Positions 23,125 through 36,029 of a stretch of DNA of 64,000 nucleotides are shown in pieces (position 1 is the stretch's first letter; every line of letters starts with the position of its first letter). Both the position numbers and the translations under genes were made by a program. Under the pieces are notes generated by a model. The model searched no databases and had not been told where the DNA came from. It was given only the letters and a program-made list of their open reading frames with translations. The stretch covers positions 112,273,397-112,337,396 of the forward strand of contig CM051456.1 of NCBI GenBank assembly GCA_028274465.1, read 5' to 3'. This DNA comes from Plantago ovata. Taxonomy: Eukaryota > Streptophyta > Magnoliopsida > Lamiales > Plantaginaceae.

Positions 23125-23590
23125 TGTGGTGAACGAGTTTATTAGTCGCATTTTTTTAAGTCGCATTTCTATTTTTCAGTTACTATTTACAGTTTTACTT
23201 TTATCGTCTTGGTAATTTGGTCGTTAGAAACAGAACCGCTAGTGGGGACCACCTGCAGTACTCATCACAATTCCATTGCATCTGCAATTCTCCATTACAC
23301 AGGCAGAAGGCAACAAGGAGGACTAGTTGGATTTGATGAGGTAATTCTCACAAGTCCGTGAACCTAAAATCTTCTCTCTAAATCTATGAATCTATCCTAA
23401 TATTTCCGTTCAATTTTAGGTGTTCACTGGTGATTATTCCGGCGAATTTTCTGTTACTTTCTTCAGTTTAATTTCCTTGTATTGCTGAATCATATCCTGA
23501 ATCCAATATTAAACCATTGATTACATATTTATTTGAGTGAGATCTGTGTTATAATTCCTTATTGAGTTATTGAGAAAACGGGTCACAACA
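23125..23590 (+). repeat. 3' LTR of the gypsy element
   Basis: Begins TGTGGTGAACGAG directly after the polypurine tract and ends GGTCACAACA. The 5' LTR is not in the window, so age and target duplication cannot be checked. Confidence 0.7.
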
Positions 23591-23847
23591 GTGGGTCGGG
23601 CGGGTGGTTTTTATGCTCGGCCCTAAATAAAATGTGGCTACGTGGCTAAATTATACTTCTTACATTTTCCTACTTTTCATTTCAAAATTTTGAACTTTTT
23701 TAACACTCATATCTCATTTGACCTCATATTAATTTTAAATCATATAAAAAAAGTAATTTCTAAAATTTTACTCCATAATATAATTTGTAAATTAAACTTT
23801 CAGTATGATTTAGGCTTAACATTTTGTCTTTTATGGTGAAGTATCCA

Positions 23848-23850
<3 letters not shown>

Positions 23851-23920
<70 letters not shown>
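23851..23920. repeat. (TA)35 microsatellite
   Basis: Seventy bases of uninterrupted TA between the gypsy 3' LTR and the MGST3-like gene. Confidence 0.97.
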
Positions 23921-23923
<3 letters not shown>

Positions 23924-24357
23924 CATTTCCAGAAAAAAAAAAATCCACACTATATATAGTACCTACTTCATATGGTCGTTTCTTGAGCTTAAGTGTTAGA
24001 ATTCAGAAAGGAGTTTACTCGTTGGCATTTTAGTTACTTGTACATAGGTTGTAGTATTGAGTTAAGGTTTCGACATTAGACCATGAGTAAATTTGATATA
24101 TCTTTCTTATCCTAGCATTTTACATCAATCACCTTTCTTGATCTTGATCAGCTCCTGCATCAGTCAGATAGGATGATATTCAAATTTCAACCTCAAAACA
24201 TCACAAAGTTTGCTCAACAGTACCAAGTCAACAAAGACAGGTGGAGATAAGATGCAAATTGCAATAGTATTCTACACTGTGATTATCCAGAAAACAAAAT
24301 TACAACAGGATGGAAAAACCGGGCAAACAAACATGCCCGCCTTCAGATCAGTCTCAT

Positions 24358-25770
24358 TTATGCAGTGATCATCTTCACTCCGGTAGAGATGGAGCAAAAC
24401 ATGAGCCCGAATATAGCCAAGAAACCATATTTCCTGCATAAGGCAAGATCGGAACCATGTCAACACACTAGATCCATTCAACTGAAAGAAGCATGGAGTC
24501 AGACAGTCAAGGAATCTCCTAATCTAGCTTAAACTACAACACAGTTGGATGAGATGCATGGTTCAAGTACTCGATATTAAGAAACATGTTCAACTACATC
24601 ATATATTCTTCCATTGAACAACACATGTATCACCTTCTCAAAACATACAAGTCTACTCATACTCGTACACTTGTACCAAGCTGCACATATGGCATTAAAG
24701 TGCATATGTACATTATGGAATATTGGAAAATACACTTGATAAGTTTTACGAACTCTGATTCTTTCCTACAAGTCTCAACTCTGCATAACTAGGATAGTTG
24801 TTCGTTCATACTACTACGATGAGTATACGTTCTTATGCACCTCAACAAACAAACAGTCAAATAGGCCAAATGGAGTACAAATCCATTAACACAATACAGA
24901 AACTAGCCTGCATTAAGCAGTCCATGTGTTAGAAACAACTGACATATTACATCAATGGAAGAAGGCCACTCACCCAATCGAAAGACGCGCCTGGGGATCA
25001 CCAGTAGCATATCCTTTGAAATAGAAATACCGGCTAACACTGAAAAGTGCTCCAAGTGATGCAGAAATAAGAGGATGCTTGATTCCACCGAGCAACACCA
25101 ACACGAAAAACACCGGCATCATTTCAATTGAATTCTGGTGACCTCTCTGCACCAACAAAAAATTACATCTATTACTACTACTACTAGCATTCCTTCACCA
25201 ATCACAACAACACAACCACACAAACATAAGTACATAACTACTAAAATTGAATAAAACTATGCATCAAAGAAATATTCGAAACCCCGGAACAGAACAACAT
25301 GGCGGCCTATTCTCATTTATCACACAAACATTCCAAAATTCTAATTTCACAACACAACACAATTTCATTTTATAGGTAACAATTAGGAAAAATCAATCAT
25401 ATAAAATGTCATTTAGGTCCCCTAATTCCAATTCCGGGGTAAATAAACATGATGTTGGTTACCTGAACACAGTTAAAGAGCTTGGCATCCTTGTTATCGG
25501 ACTCCAGAGCATACATTGTGGGATAAAACACCTTATACCTGCATCATCAGAGTCAACTCATCAAATCAAACAAAATGACAGCTAATTAAAAACGTCGTGC
25601 ATTTCCAAATTGGGAAAGCAACAAAAATTTGGAAGAGAGAGAGTATATTATTACTTCTTTCTGGCCTTTCCGACTTGAAAGCCCATCCAGAAATTGAGAA
25701 AGCAATAGAAAACCACCACGAAAATCACGTATCCGTATTCCTTGGGCAAAACTTCTTCAATTCCGGCCAT
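24358..25770 (-). CDS. MGST3: Microsomal glutathione S-transferase 3-like (MAPEG family), 4 exons, 146 aa
   Basis: Exons join(25770..25655, 25538..25463, 25146..24974, 24433..24358) total 441 bases with consistent phases. The product starts MAGIEEVLPKEYGYV, has a first membrane span at about residues 14-34, then NKDAKLFNCVQ, the MAPEG motif RGHQNSIEMMP at residues 65-75, further spans, YFYFKGYATGDP and a C-terminal span ending MITA. Length and motifs match plant MGST3, an ER or organelle membrane protein with glutathione transferase/peroxidase activity in the family. The start is the only in-frame ATG before the first span. The same class of gene is At1g65820 in Arabidopsis. No defects were seen. 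Confidence 0.95.
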
Positions 25771-26530
25771 TTTGGTTGTTTTGTGATTTCGAGAATATTG
25801 CTGTGAGAGATCTCGATCTGTTCTTGGGAATTAAGTAGAGGTACTGTTTGGGTGGGTTTTATAGCTACCAGAGTGTGTGTGTGTTTGTCCAGTAGTTTCC
25901 GGTGTTTTTGAGGTTCAGCTTCTTCCCCAAGACAAGTCCACAGATTAGTTGACTTGGGTATGGTTGGTATATCCGTCGATTCATGGAAATAATCAATTTT
26001 ATTATATTTAATTTGCTTATTTCCCGCATGAACTGAACTGAACTTATTATTTGAAGTATATATTTTAACTAAACAAACCTGATCTGAACTCAATTTATCT
26101 GGATCGAACATAATAAATTTGTACTGAACTTAATAAATTTGAACTGAACTTATCTGAACTGAAATGAACATAATAAAACTGAAATTAATTTGAAACGAAC
26201 GGAGCCTTAATTGAGAATTTAAGCCCAAAAAAATCCTCCATAAAGAGTACTCTGATAAAAAAATGGCACGTGTAGAACATATATGGTGCTACATAGATAG
26301 GGAAGATTAAATGAATGCTCATTTGCAGGAATTAATTTACAAGTGTTTTAAGAATAAAAGCCCAATTGTTGTAGATTCAATTATTTAGGAGTTTTTGAAA
26401 TTTTGTTGTTTTTAATCATTTTTTTAAATTTAATATCAATTTGAAATAGTTGATGGATTAATTTAAATTTGAGTACAAATTAATTTAAATTACTCATTTA
26501 AAATATTACTATACAGTATATATAGTGATA
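25771..26530. other. MGST3 upstream region with degenerate tandem repeats
   Basis: The first part is probably the MGST3 5' UTR and promoter, with a short GT repeat near 25,873. From about 26,020 to 26,190 units like TGAACTGAACTTAATAAATT repeat imperfectly. No gene was recognised. Confidence 0.5.
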
Positions 26531-27500
26531 GGTTAATGATACTGCCAAAGCAGTATTTATCTTGCCAAGCAACTCTACATCTATTATCAGTAAGTTTTTT
26601 TTTTTTTTTTCGAAATATATTATCAGTAAGTTACTTGATCAAATGTCTTTATATTTTTTTATTCCTTAATTAAGAACCAAATATACTGCCGTGACCTATA
26701 TTTTCTCTGTCCAATTAAGTCAACTTCCAAATGTATTATGAAGTAGTACAGTACGTTGCACTTGCAAATCAAGCCCCAAACTTATTTTTCATTCAACCCC
26801 TAAATTAAATTTAAGCTAAATTAAGTTATGAACTTAATTTTTATTAACTTTTTCTAAATTCATGGTGATTTTATGTCCTTAGTTACTTAAAGTTCGTATT
26901 CATGAACTTTATAAATTATTTTGAGAAATTATTATGAAAATAACAAACGAGAAAATTTAATAGCCAGGGAGTGCTTTTGTATAAATAATTTTTTCTATGG
27001 TCCGAAATTAGTTTTAAATCATACTGAGAAAATGATTATTTACTTTCGTAATACTTCCTTCGTATACTTTAAAAAGACCCGCTTTATTTTGTTGATTTTT
27101 TTATGTTTGGTTTGTCATTAAATCTGAGGTCAAACCGGATATCGAATAGTCAACAAAATAAAATGAATTTTTTACATATGGGATAAGTATAATATTAAAA
27201 ATTAATTTATGATCACACGTCCAATGTATATTAGAAAAAGTAATAAAAATAAGTTCATAAATTATTTTAGCTTAATGCTAGGGGTTGGAATTAAAAAAAA
27301 AAGTTCTTAGGCTGATTTGCAAGTGCAATATACCAACTTTATATTGCATTTGTGAGTTACTTTGGTTTGGTTGGACAGAGAAAATAAGTCACAGAAACGC
27401 TAAGGAATAAAAAATATGATGAAATTTGATCAAATAACTTACCGGTAATAGATTGCGGTGCTCTGGCAGCATCTATACTGCTTTGGCAGTATCATTACCC
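26531..27500. mobile_element. Mutator-like fold-back element, 970 bp, 9-bp TSD
   Basis: Flanked by ATAGTGATA at 26,522-26,530 and 27,501-27,509. The ends are GGTTAATGATACTGCC and the complement of GGGTAATGATACTGCC. The terminal inverted repeats are long (about 300 bases with indels), including a shared GCACTTGCAAATCA block. A 9-bp duplication plus long TIRs fits a non-autonomous MULE. The centre (about 26,880-27,230) has no recognisable gene. Confidence 0.85.
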
Positions 27501-27718
27501 ATAGTGATATAAGACATTATTATAATACTTTAACATTTAATTCATTGTCAAGACTATTATATACATATTATTTATCTCGGCCCCTAATTATGCTATTTTA
27601 TTGCTATCGGTTCTAACCTTTAAAAATCATCATTATAAGACCCAGTTATATTGCTCTCAAACTCCAGTTTAAAATTTTATTGACATATTTAACCCTCGTC
27701 CGGTACTATTATATGGTA

Positions 27719-28016
27719 CTCCCTCATGTTTTAAATATAAGATGTTTTAGTTATTTTACCATTGTAAAATATAAGATGTTTGAAGCTGGTGTCATGTAAT
27801 TGTGTGTTTTTTACAACTTTTTATGCAGTCAACCCCATTTTTTTATATTTTGTCTACAAAAGCTATGCAAGGTTCTCATCTCTCATTGGTCATTTTATTT
27901 TTACAAGATACCAACATGTTTTTTTGCAACCTTTTCAACAACAAAGTTGATGAAGATCACATTTTCTTAATATGTGTGAAAATGCTAAAACATCTTATAT
28001 TTAAAACAGGAGGGAG
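27719..28016. mobile_element. Stowaway-like MITE, 298 bp, TA target site
   Basis: Ends CTCCCTCATGTTTTAAATAT and its near complement, flanked by TA on both sides. The TIRs continue through AAGATGTTTTAG. It is non-coding. Confidence 0.8.
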
Positions 28017-28377
28017 TATTAGTCATTCATAATTGGCACCAATAATTTTGTTCGGCACTAATATTTGGGCTAATTATATTATTCACTTCCTGTTCGGCAT
28101 TTGTAGTTGATACCTATAGTCACTCATGTTTGTACCATCTGTTATTATATATCTGAACCACCACCGATGATTGGTCTAGATATAATAAGTTTGTTTTGTG
28201 AATGTAGCAAAATGACAACTTGGGAATCATAATTTAAAAAGTTATTCTAAATAAATAAAATTTCGAAATACATGATCACTAATCTAAAGGACAAATGATT
28301 TTGTCGCAACTTGAGCAACCAATAACATCTCTAAATGTTTCCACTTGACTCAACTAATTCAGTTTTCAAAAATTATA

Positions 28378-28648
28378 CTCCCTCTTGAATCAAATCAAAT
28401 GTAAGATGTTTTGTGTTTTTGAACGTTTGCAAAATATAATATGTTTAGATCCTATAGCCTGCTCCACCACCATTAAAATATTGCTTTACTCCTCTGGTCA
28501 TCTTTTTTTATTGTTATTTTTTTCATGAGTCTATATTTTTTATTTTTTTAATGAGTTGTTTGAATTAATTATATTTATTATAGGGTAATCATTACATTTA
28601 TTAACATTTTGCCAAAACATCTTAGATTAGATTAGATCAAGGAGGCAG
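28378..28648. mobile_element. Stowaway-like MITE, 271 bp, TA target site
   Basis: Begins CTCCCTCTTGAATCAAATC and ends GATCAAGGAGGCAG between TA dinucleotides. The TIRs share the AAGATGTTTTG core with the MITE at 27,719. It is non-coding. Confidence 0.65.
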
Positions 28649-29066
28649 TAGATCAATTATGAGTCACCTGATACAGAGGTTAACACTGAACCGTAGAGAC
28701 GATAAATTAATAGTGGCCGGCTGCGGAAGGATAGACCCGGCTGAAAGATCATTGGTCTACCCTAAAATCCCACAAGACATTCCTTTAACTTTCTTTGTTC
28801 ATTCATTACTCACTAGAATACCTTTACACTTCTTGGCTTTTGATCTTCCCTAAACATGCATGGAATCTTGTGCTAATCCCATCCAGTACTGATACATCTT
28901 TTCCTTCTTCATCTATGCATAACATCTTGAAGTTTTTCATTTTATTAGCACTACATTGCACTGAGAGAAATCATACATCAGAACTGTTCTAGTTTGGTGA
29001 TCTATCACTCATTCACTCCTGTTACTTAACTAACAAACCCGTGTCTTCTCTCTGAAAGAAATAACC

Positions 29067-32000
29067 ATGTTTTCTCTATTTTCGTTTCTACGCAAACTCG
29101 TCATAAATGATGCGTAAGTTCTTACTCATTTCAGCATTAATTAGTGTACTCCTTTTCCATTCAGTTTCTTGAGATTATACCGATGTTAACTTTTTGAAGT
29201 ATTTGTGTCTACTTCATGATTGTTCAGTACTGAACCAGATGATAAGCCCGAATTGGGAGAGGTAACGGATTCTGTTAGGCAGAGGAAAGATGAAGACAGA
29301 GTCATGATGGGCTTGCAGAGTTTAGTTGTCAAGAAAGAGACCAAGGAAAAGCATAAACTACCGGGACTTGTCGATTTGGTATTTTCCTGGTCTATATCTG
29401 ATATAATGAACAAAGATTTGTACAAGGACAAGGTCTGTTATTATTTCTACTTCTCTATGTGCATTAATTTGTTTAGTCCAATTTTTGCTCCATTGGTAGA
29501 ATTAATTAAACTTCACTTATAGGACTGTTGCATGTCTAGTAATAGTACAGTGTATATAGTTTGTGTAGTATCATGTACAGTATACTGTATACTGATTCAT
29601 GTGCGCGCTTATTGACAGGTTAAGAGAATCCCGTTAGAATTTTCTGCTGTGGACCAATACCTGAAATCATTCATCGACCCACTTATCGGAGAGACTCATG
29701 CTGATTTGTTTTCTAAAATGACAACTTTGTTTCATGCACCTTTTTGTGAAGTTCTTGATGTTATAGGTGACATGCGAGCTGAGGGATCGGTATACAAGTT
29801 AGAATTGGGACCGGGTGCATATGAACCTGAGATTGGGGATTTATTTGCATTAACAGAGGTGAGGCCTAGATGTATTGATGATCTTGATAGGCCTAGAAGA
29901 CCTTATGTCATTGCTTTAGTTGAAGGCCTGGAGGAGGATGGTATTGTTCCTGTGGTATGTTCGAAACCTGTCATGTTTGAGACGAATGGTAGAACTAGTA
30001 AAAAGCTTTTTGCAGTCCATCTTACGAATTTGACAACCAACTTACGGATATGGAAGGCGTTGCATCCAGACTTGAAGGGAGGAAATTTAAAGCTCATCAA
30101 TACTGTGCTGATATCTAATCCGTCTGTACGTGAGACAAACTGACTGAGTTTATGTATCTGTAATACTATATAAATGTGTTTGCAAATTGATCACATGCTA
30201 ACTTGTTCTGCCTTTTATTTGTGCCTCATTTGCTTCAATTGCAGGTAGAGGAAAATTGTACTCTCTGTAGTTTAAATGAAGATGAGAATATTAATTTGAC
30301 AAATTCAAGGGAAGCTATCCACCCACTTGGACTTGATGATTCCCAGAAAGCTGCAGTTTTGAATACCATCGCAACGATAGAGTGTCATCATGAACATAAG
30401 GTGAAGCTAATATGGGGACCTCCAGGAACAGGGAAAACGAAAACAATTGCTACATTGTTATTTGCTCTCTTCAAGATGAAGTGTAGGACTTTGACATGTG
30501 CTCCTACTAATGTGGCTGTGTTAGGAGTGACGAAGAGGCTGATGAGCTTGCTGCATGGTACACTGATGTATGAGACTTATGGATTGGGTGATATAGTCTT
30601 GCTCGGGAATGGGGAGCAAATGAAGATCGATGATCATGAAGACCTCTCCAATGTATATCTTGATCATCGTGTTTATATACTAGCTCATTGTTTTGCTCCG
30701 TTGACTGGGTGGAAAGGTAGTTTGGAATCGATGATTAGCCTACTTGAAGATCCTGAGAACCAATATGGTTTGTATTTGAGAAAAGAGAGAGATGCAAATA
30801 TGGAAAATTCTGATACGTGTAATGATGATGAGCTCTCCATGGAAGAGAGTTCACGAGGCCTGGGTTCTCAAGAGAGGAAACTCTGGAATAAGAAAATTAC
30901 TGATGATAAAAAGGAAAGAAAAAAAAGAAATTGAGGTCCAAAATTGATCCGAGGAAGGACAGACGAAGAGATGAAAAACCAGGATCTCATGAAATTGTGA
31001 ACCCCCCTTGGACTTTTGAGGAATATGTCATAACAACACTTGGAAAGCTAGGAAAGAAGCTGATGCTTTGCATAATAGGGATGTGCACACATATGCCTAC
31101 TTCATATCTTTCAGTCGAGGTACTAAAGAGCATGATGAAAGTTCACGGAACGCTCCAAAAGCTCTGTTCTCTGCTGAATAAGTTTGATGCTTCTGAAGAT
31201 CTAAGACAAGCTCTTAAAGGAAAATGGAGCACAAGTGCCTCAAAACAACTTACTATGTTCTGTCAGATAAGGTCACAATGCTTAGAGGAACTCAAACATC
31301 TACGCTCGACATTCTCAGTTCCAAAGTTCTTTGAGTATCACCTGATTAGGAGTTTTTGTTTGAAAAATGCAAGCTTAATATTTTGCACAGCTTCAAGTTC
31401 TTGCAAGTTGCAAACCGAAGGAATGACACCAATAGAGTTGGTGATAATTGATGAAGCTGCACAGCTAAAAGAGTGTGAATCCTCAATCCCCTTACAGCTC
31501 TTTGGTCTCCGACATGCTATTCTTGTTGGTGATGAGAAGCAACTTCCAGCAATGGTTCAAAGCAAGGTTTGAATGAAATCCATATTTTTAATGCTCATGA
31601 CACATTTGATCAAAATGTTTGTGTTTTTTTTTTTTCAACTTCATTAATAATCAGTTTACTTTCGACAGATCTGCGATAAAGCTGATTTTGGGAGGAGTTT
31701 GTTTGAGAGGCTTGTGATGTTAAAACAAAGCAAACAACTTCTTAATGTTCAATACAGAATGCATCCTTCAATAAGCTTCTTTCCAAACAAAGAGTTCTAC
31801 GGTGAAAGGATTAAGAACGGGCAAAATGTCATAGGAAGAGCCTATGAGCGGCGATTCCTGAAAGGGAAAATGTTTGGTTGCTATTCTTTCATAGATATAA
31901 GTTATGGGAAAGAGGACTTCGATGATAGACATAGTCGGAAAAACATGGCCGAGGTTTCTGTGGTTGCTGAAATTGTATCAAAACTCTATAATGGTACCTC

Positions 32001-33447
32001 TCCTAACCTGTCAGGTTCTCATATTGAAGTACATTAGATTATCTTAACTTGATCATGATTCTAACAAGATCTACCTATTCTGAGCACAGAACATATACAA
32101 TCAAAGCAAAAAGTCAGTGTTGGTTGCATATCACCATACAAAGCGCAAGTTCGTGCAATTCAGGAAAGACTTGGAAGCACTTATAGTGCGGATGTAAACA
32201 CTATGTTTTCTGTCAATGTTCGGTCTGTTGATGGCTTCCAAGGGGGCGAAGAGGATGTGATAATTATCTCAACGGTTAGGTGCAATGGGAGTGGTTCTGT
32301 CGGCTTCCTGTCTAATTTCCAGAGAACGAATGTTGCTTTAACTCGAGCAAGGTATTCTCATTGTTGGACTCAATATTACCCCATTGTCATTGATTTCGAT
32401 TGAACAGTACATTGACTGCATATATTGATATGTGTGATGCTAGGTACGGTCTGTGGATATTAGGCAATGGAGCAACTTTATTAAATAGCGGTACTGTCTG
32501 GAAAAGTTTAGTAGTAGATGCTAAGAGAAGGCACAAATTTTTCAATGCTTATGAGGATAAGAGCTTGGCTTTGGCAATTGGCAATTCTTTAGGAGATCTT
32601 AATCAACTTGATTCATTATTTTGCACCGACTCCATCTTGTTCAGAACGTCTAAGTGGAAGGTAGGTAACTCTACGTAATTTACACATTTTCTGAGTACCT
32701 GTTTCTGTTTGGAAATGAGTTAAGATGGCTTTAAAGAAAATATTCAGAGTTCATCAAGTGAAAAATAAATAAAAATGGTTCAATGCATTCCTGAATTACA
32801 GAGTTTTTTTGTGTACTAACTCAGAATACACATGATAAAATGAAGGTGATGTTCACAACTCAGTTCCAAGAGTCCATGCCGCGATTGCAGCAGTTGGGAG
32901 CTCATAAGGATGTTTCTGCTCTATTGGTGAAGCTCTCAAATGGCTGGCGTCACCAACAAGGCAATGATAGGCTTGACAGAATGGAAGGCACTTCTTCACA
33001 GTTACTGGAGATTTATGATGTCAAGGGGTCTCTAAAATTGATCTGGACAGTTGACATTGTTCATGAAAAAAGAAAGATATTCAAGTTATCAAAATCTGGG
33101 ATGTCTTGCCAGGATCTGAGATACCGAAACTGTTAAAGACCCTCGACGTCCTGTTTAGAAACAACACTGTGGATTATGTGAACCGCTGTTTGTGCAAACG
33201 AGTCGAGGGGTATGTAAAAGTGCTTTGTCTGTAGTCATCAATTCATCTCAAAAGGCTAGCTAATTACTTAACACCCTATGGTTTCTGCAGGAACTTGACA
33301 CTTCCCTTGACATGGACGGCTGTTGCAAATGTTGCCAGTTCCGGTGAGAATACAAGTCGTGACTTTTCCACCAAACGCGGAAGATGGAGTGTTAATACAG
33401 CAGGATCATCAGGAAAGAGCTGGCGAGCTAGGCGAGGAACAAATTAG
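29067..33447 (+). pseudogene. UPF1/SEN1-type (SF1B) helicase, array copy 1, two frameshifts
   Basis: Nine exons: 29067..29113, 29228..29432, 29619..30125, 30245..31566, 31669..31993, 32090..32351, 32444..32660, 32846..33209, 33291..33447. Restoring two missing bases would give about 1,135 aa. The product starts MFSLFSFLRKLV. Helicase motifs are intact: GPPGTGKTKT (Walker A, near residue 311), IIDEAAQLKE (motif II), LVGDEKQLPAM (III), QYRMHPSIS (IV), [10 protein letters not shown] (V) and VALTRAR (VI). Relatives are RNA/DNA helicases such as SEN1, MAA3 and UPF1. Single bases are missing near 30,925 (A-rich run) and near 33,070. It is either a pseudogene or affected by consensus error. Arabidopsis At1g65780/At1g65810 are the likely counterparts. 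Confidence 0.85.
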
Positions 33448-33626
33448 GCGAAACCAGAATTTTAAACGACTGGGAATATAAAAACTGTTAGAAATGTGAG
33501 TTTGTGAAAAACTTCTGTGTAAGGTCTTCCTGATTCACCTGTTTGTCAAATGATAAGTACTACTACTATGATGCAGATAAGACTTTGTTCTGAATTCTCA
33601 TTTTGGCATTTGAGTGTGCATAATTG

Positions 33627-33812
33627 CAGATGCGTAAGTTCTTACTCATTTAAGCATTGATCATCATCAAAATCATTTCTATTCAGTTTCTTTAGATATT
33701 ACTGATGGAGGCGTACTTTTTCAAATGTTTGTGTGTATTTCATGATTGTTCAGTGAACAAGATATGCCCGAAGCAGTAGATCGAGATAACGAGTTCTTTA
33801 TGCACAAGGAGG
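33627..33812 (+). pseudogene. Helicase 5' stub 1 (intron 1 plus exon 2 start)
   Basis: The exon 1 donor context (GATGCGTAAGTTCTTACTCA) and the start of exon 2 (EQDMPE, then a short tail) match the full helicases. The rest of exon 1 and everything downstream are missing. Confidence 0.6.
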
Positions 33813-33955
33813 TATTAGCATCTGTTGTAGTATTCTTATGTGTATTTTCAAAATAAGCTCAATAATGCCAAGCTGTGGAGAGGATAGTTTATATTAATTT
33901 ATTGACTTGTACCAGATTGAGAGATCACTGGTGGTCCCTCTAAACCCAGAATCCT

Positions 33956-34034
33956 ACAAGACGATCCTTTTCCTTCCTTCAGCTCACACACAAGTCACCA
34001 CAGTGATCTGAAGGAAGGAAAAGGATTGTCTTGT
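33956..34034. repeat. Inverted repeat of the helicase upstream block
   Basis: Arms 33,956-33,982 and 34,008-34,034 (27 bases each) match at 26 positions around a 25-base loop. The arm sequence (ACAAGACGATCCTTTTCC and onward) is the upstream motif seen before each helicase copy. Confidence 0.85.
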
Positions 34035-34079
34035 ACCTACTTCACATAGTTTATTTGTTTCTAATCTTCTGTTGTCACC

Positions 34080-34560
34080 GCAGTGTGCTCTTTGTGATGA
34101 ATGTGAAGAAACACAACACCATATTCTGTTTCAATGTAGGACGTTTGCAGCTAGAGATGTGTTAGAATGATAAGAGTTCAGTCTTGTTACACTTACTCAC
34201 TGATTTCTCACTTAATGATCACACTCAGTAAAGATTATGTACTTTCTTTTGGCTACTATGGAAGTACGTACAGAAACGTATTTATCTTCAGACAAGAACA
34301 CTTCAAGCTGCACAGTTTTATTATTTACTTGAATATATAGCCTTATTATGACAGATATCTTCACTTTATCACAAGTCTCAGTTCGAAGCACACTTACACT
34401 TCATATCACTTGGCAGCACCCTCCACCAGGCTATGTTTCCTTAAATACAGATGGTTCTGTTAGTCCTAACCCAGGGCATGCAGGCACGGGTATAATCTTA
34501 AAAGACACTGCAGGCTCTTTCATAAGCTCCATGCACAAATTCATCTGTTTATGGTATATG
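34080..34560 (+). pseudogene. LINE fragment: zinc-knuckle and RNase H-like pieces
   Basis: A plus-strand stretch at about 34,083-34,165 reads CALCDECEETQHHILFQC, the zf-RVT pattern at the C-terminus of plant LINE reverse transcriptases. At 34,411-34,525 it reads WQHPPPGYVSLNTDGSVSPN and GTGIILKDTAGSF, the start of an RVT_3 RNase H domain. Both are truncated. Confidence 0.7.
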
Positions 34561-35507
34561 ATGCATTTTGATCGATTTGAGTGAACTTGGACCATGCATA
34601 GTTTTTAGAACAACTTCATAAACAAACAAGATTCATCCATTCAACTTTTACCTACTTGTTTAAGGAAAATGATAGGCTTTTGCAATATAAAGTATTCACT
34701 AGAAATAATTTGAATTTGAATGTTTGATGGGACTTTGAAATAATTTATCTCAAATTTTGAAATACCAAATATTTGAATTAAATGTGTAATATAAGAAATG
34801 TTTATTCTACTAAATAGAATAGAAGGACATATTTGAAATTTCCATAAAAAAGCAAGGTTCTGAATGAAAATTTTCTTCGTAATTTTTTAAATACTAGAGA
34901 TCCATCTAAACGTTTAGTGTACATCTCAAAAGTTCGTTGAATGTTGATTTTAATTAAACACTTTATTGATCATTATAATTTGATATTAATTTGTAATTAA
35001 AATTGAAATTTATTAAAAACATTTCATATAATTGATAATTTTAAGTGGGACGGAAGTAGTACATTGTGGCCTGTGTGTATTTGGAAAGGTAGTCTGCTGC
35101 CTGCTGAAAGTGGATTTATTTATGTATTTATTGACTTGTACTAGGTTGAAATATCATTGGTTCTTTTCTTGCTTTTGTTCTTTTTCCACATCAACCCCAC
35201 AAAACAGTTCCTTTCCTTACTTTAGTTCATTCACGAGTCACAGCTCACTAGACTAGGCAACCTTCACTCTCTTTTCTTGGGTTCAGATCTCTCTAATATT
35301 GGAATCTTTGTGCTAATCCCATCCATCCAGTACTGATATATCTTCCTTTCTTGATATCCACCTCTATGAATCTATTAACATCTTGAACATTTTCTTAACA
35401 CCACATATACGTTGTGTGCATTGATCGACAGAAATTACATACAGCAGGACTGTTCTTGGTGATCATTTGTGTTACTTAACTAAAAAGTCAGAAGCAAGTA
35501 GCTAGCC

Positions 35508-35713
35508 ATGTGTTCTCTACTCTCCTTTATACGAAAACTCGTCTTCAATGATATGTAAGTTCTTACTCATTTAAGCATTGATCAACATCAAAGTCTTCTG
35601 TTCTGTTTCTTGAGATATTACTGATGGAAACTTTTTCGAATGTTTTGTTTGTACTTCAGTGAACAAGATATGCCCGAACCGGTAGAGATAACGAGTCCTG
35701 TATGCACAAGGAG
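35508..35713 (+). pseudogene. Helicase 5' stub 2 (exon 1 and start of exon 2)
   Basis: Exon 1 (35508..35554) encodes MCSLLSFIRKLVFND with the same phase and donor as the full genes. Exon 2 begins at 35,660 with EQDMPEPVEI and is cut at about 35,713. It could make a very short peptide, but nothing downstream is present. Confidence 0.65.
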
Positions 35714-36029
35714 GTACTAGCATCTCATGATCAATGCAGCTTTCTTGTAGTATTGTTGTGTGTATTTTTAAAATAAGCTCAATAATGGCAGGCTGTGGAG
35801 AGGATAGTTTTTAGTTTATATTAATTTATTGACTTGTACCAGGTTTAGAGATCACTGGTCTTGGTCTTCCCTCTAAAACCCCACAAGACAATCCTTTTCC
35901 TTCCTTGAACCTTTTTTCTTTTAAGTTGCACTGAGAGAATCGTCTGTTCTTGACTTATTGGGGATCATTTCTGTTACTTAACTAGCAAGTTTAAAACAAA
36001 CCAGCAGTTCAACCTTCTCTGGAGTAGCC

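Larger units (their letters stand above)
19513..23590 (+). mobile_element. Ty3/gypsy chromovirus remnant (3' part) with nested solo LTR
   Basis: Plus-strand order is integrase zinc-binding region, integrase core, chromodomain-type C-terminus, polypurine tract (AAGAGGGAGGCAA) and a 466-bp LTR with TG...CA ends (23,125-23,590). The gag, protease, RT and 5' LTR are missing because the element is cut at the duplication boundary near 19,512. A solo LTR interrupts the integrase C-terminal region at 20,449-22,530. Confidence 0.88.
33448..36029. other. Spacer of the helicase array with duplicated 5' pieces
   Basis: The spacer is a patchwork of repeated helicase upstream and first-exon sequence, a LINE fragment and a hairpin (listed separately). 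A recurring upstream block with CCCACAAGAC followed by TCCTTTTCCTTCC appears near 33,950, 35,195 and 35,885, and in a weaker form near 28,768, always ahead of a helicase start or stub. It may contain the shared promoter. Confidence 0.6.
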
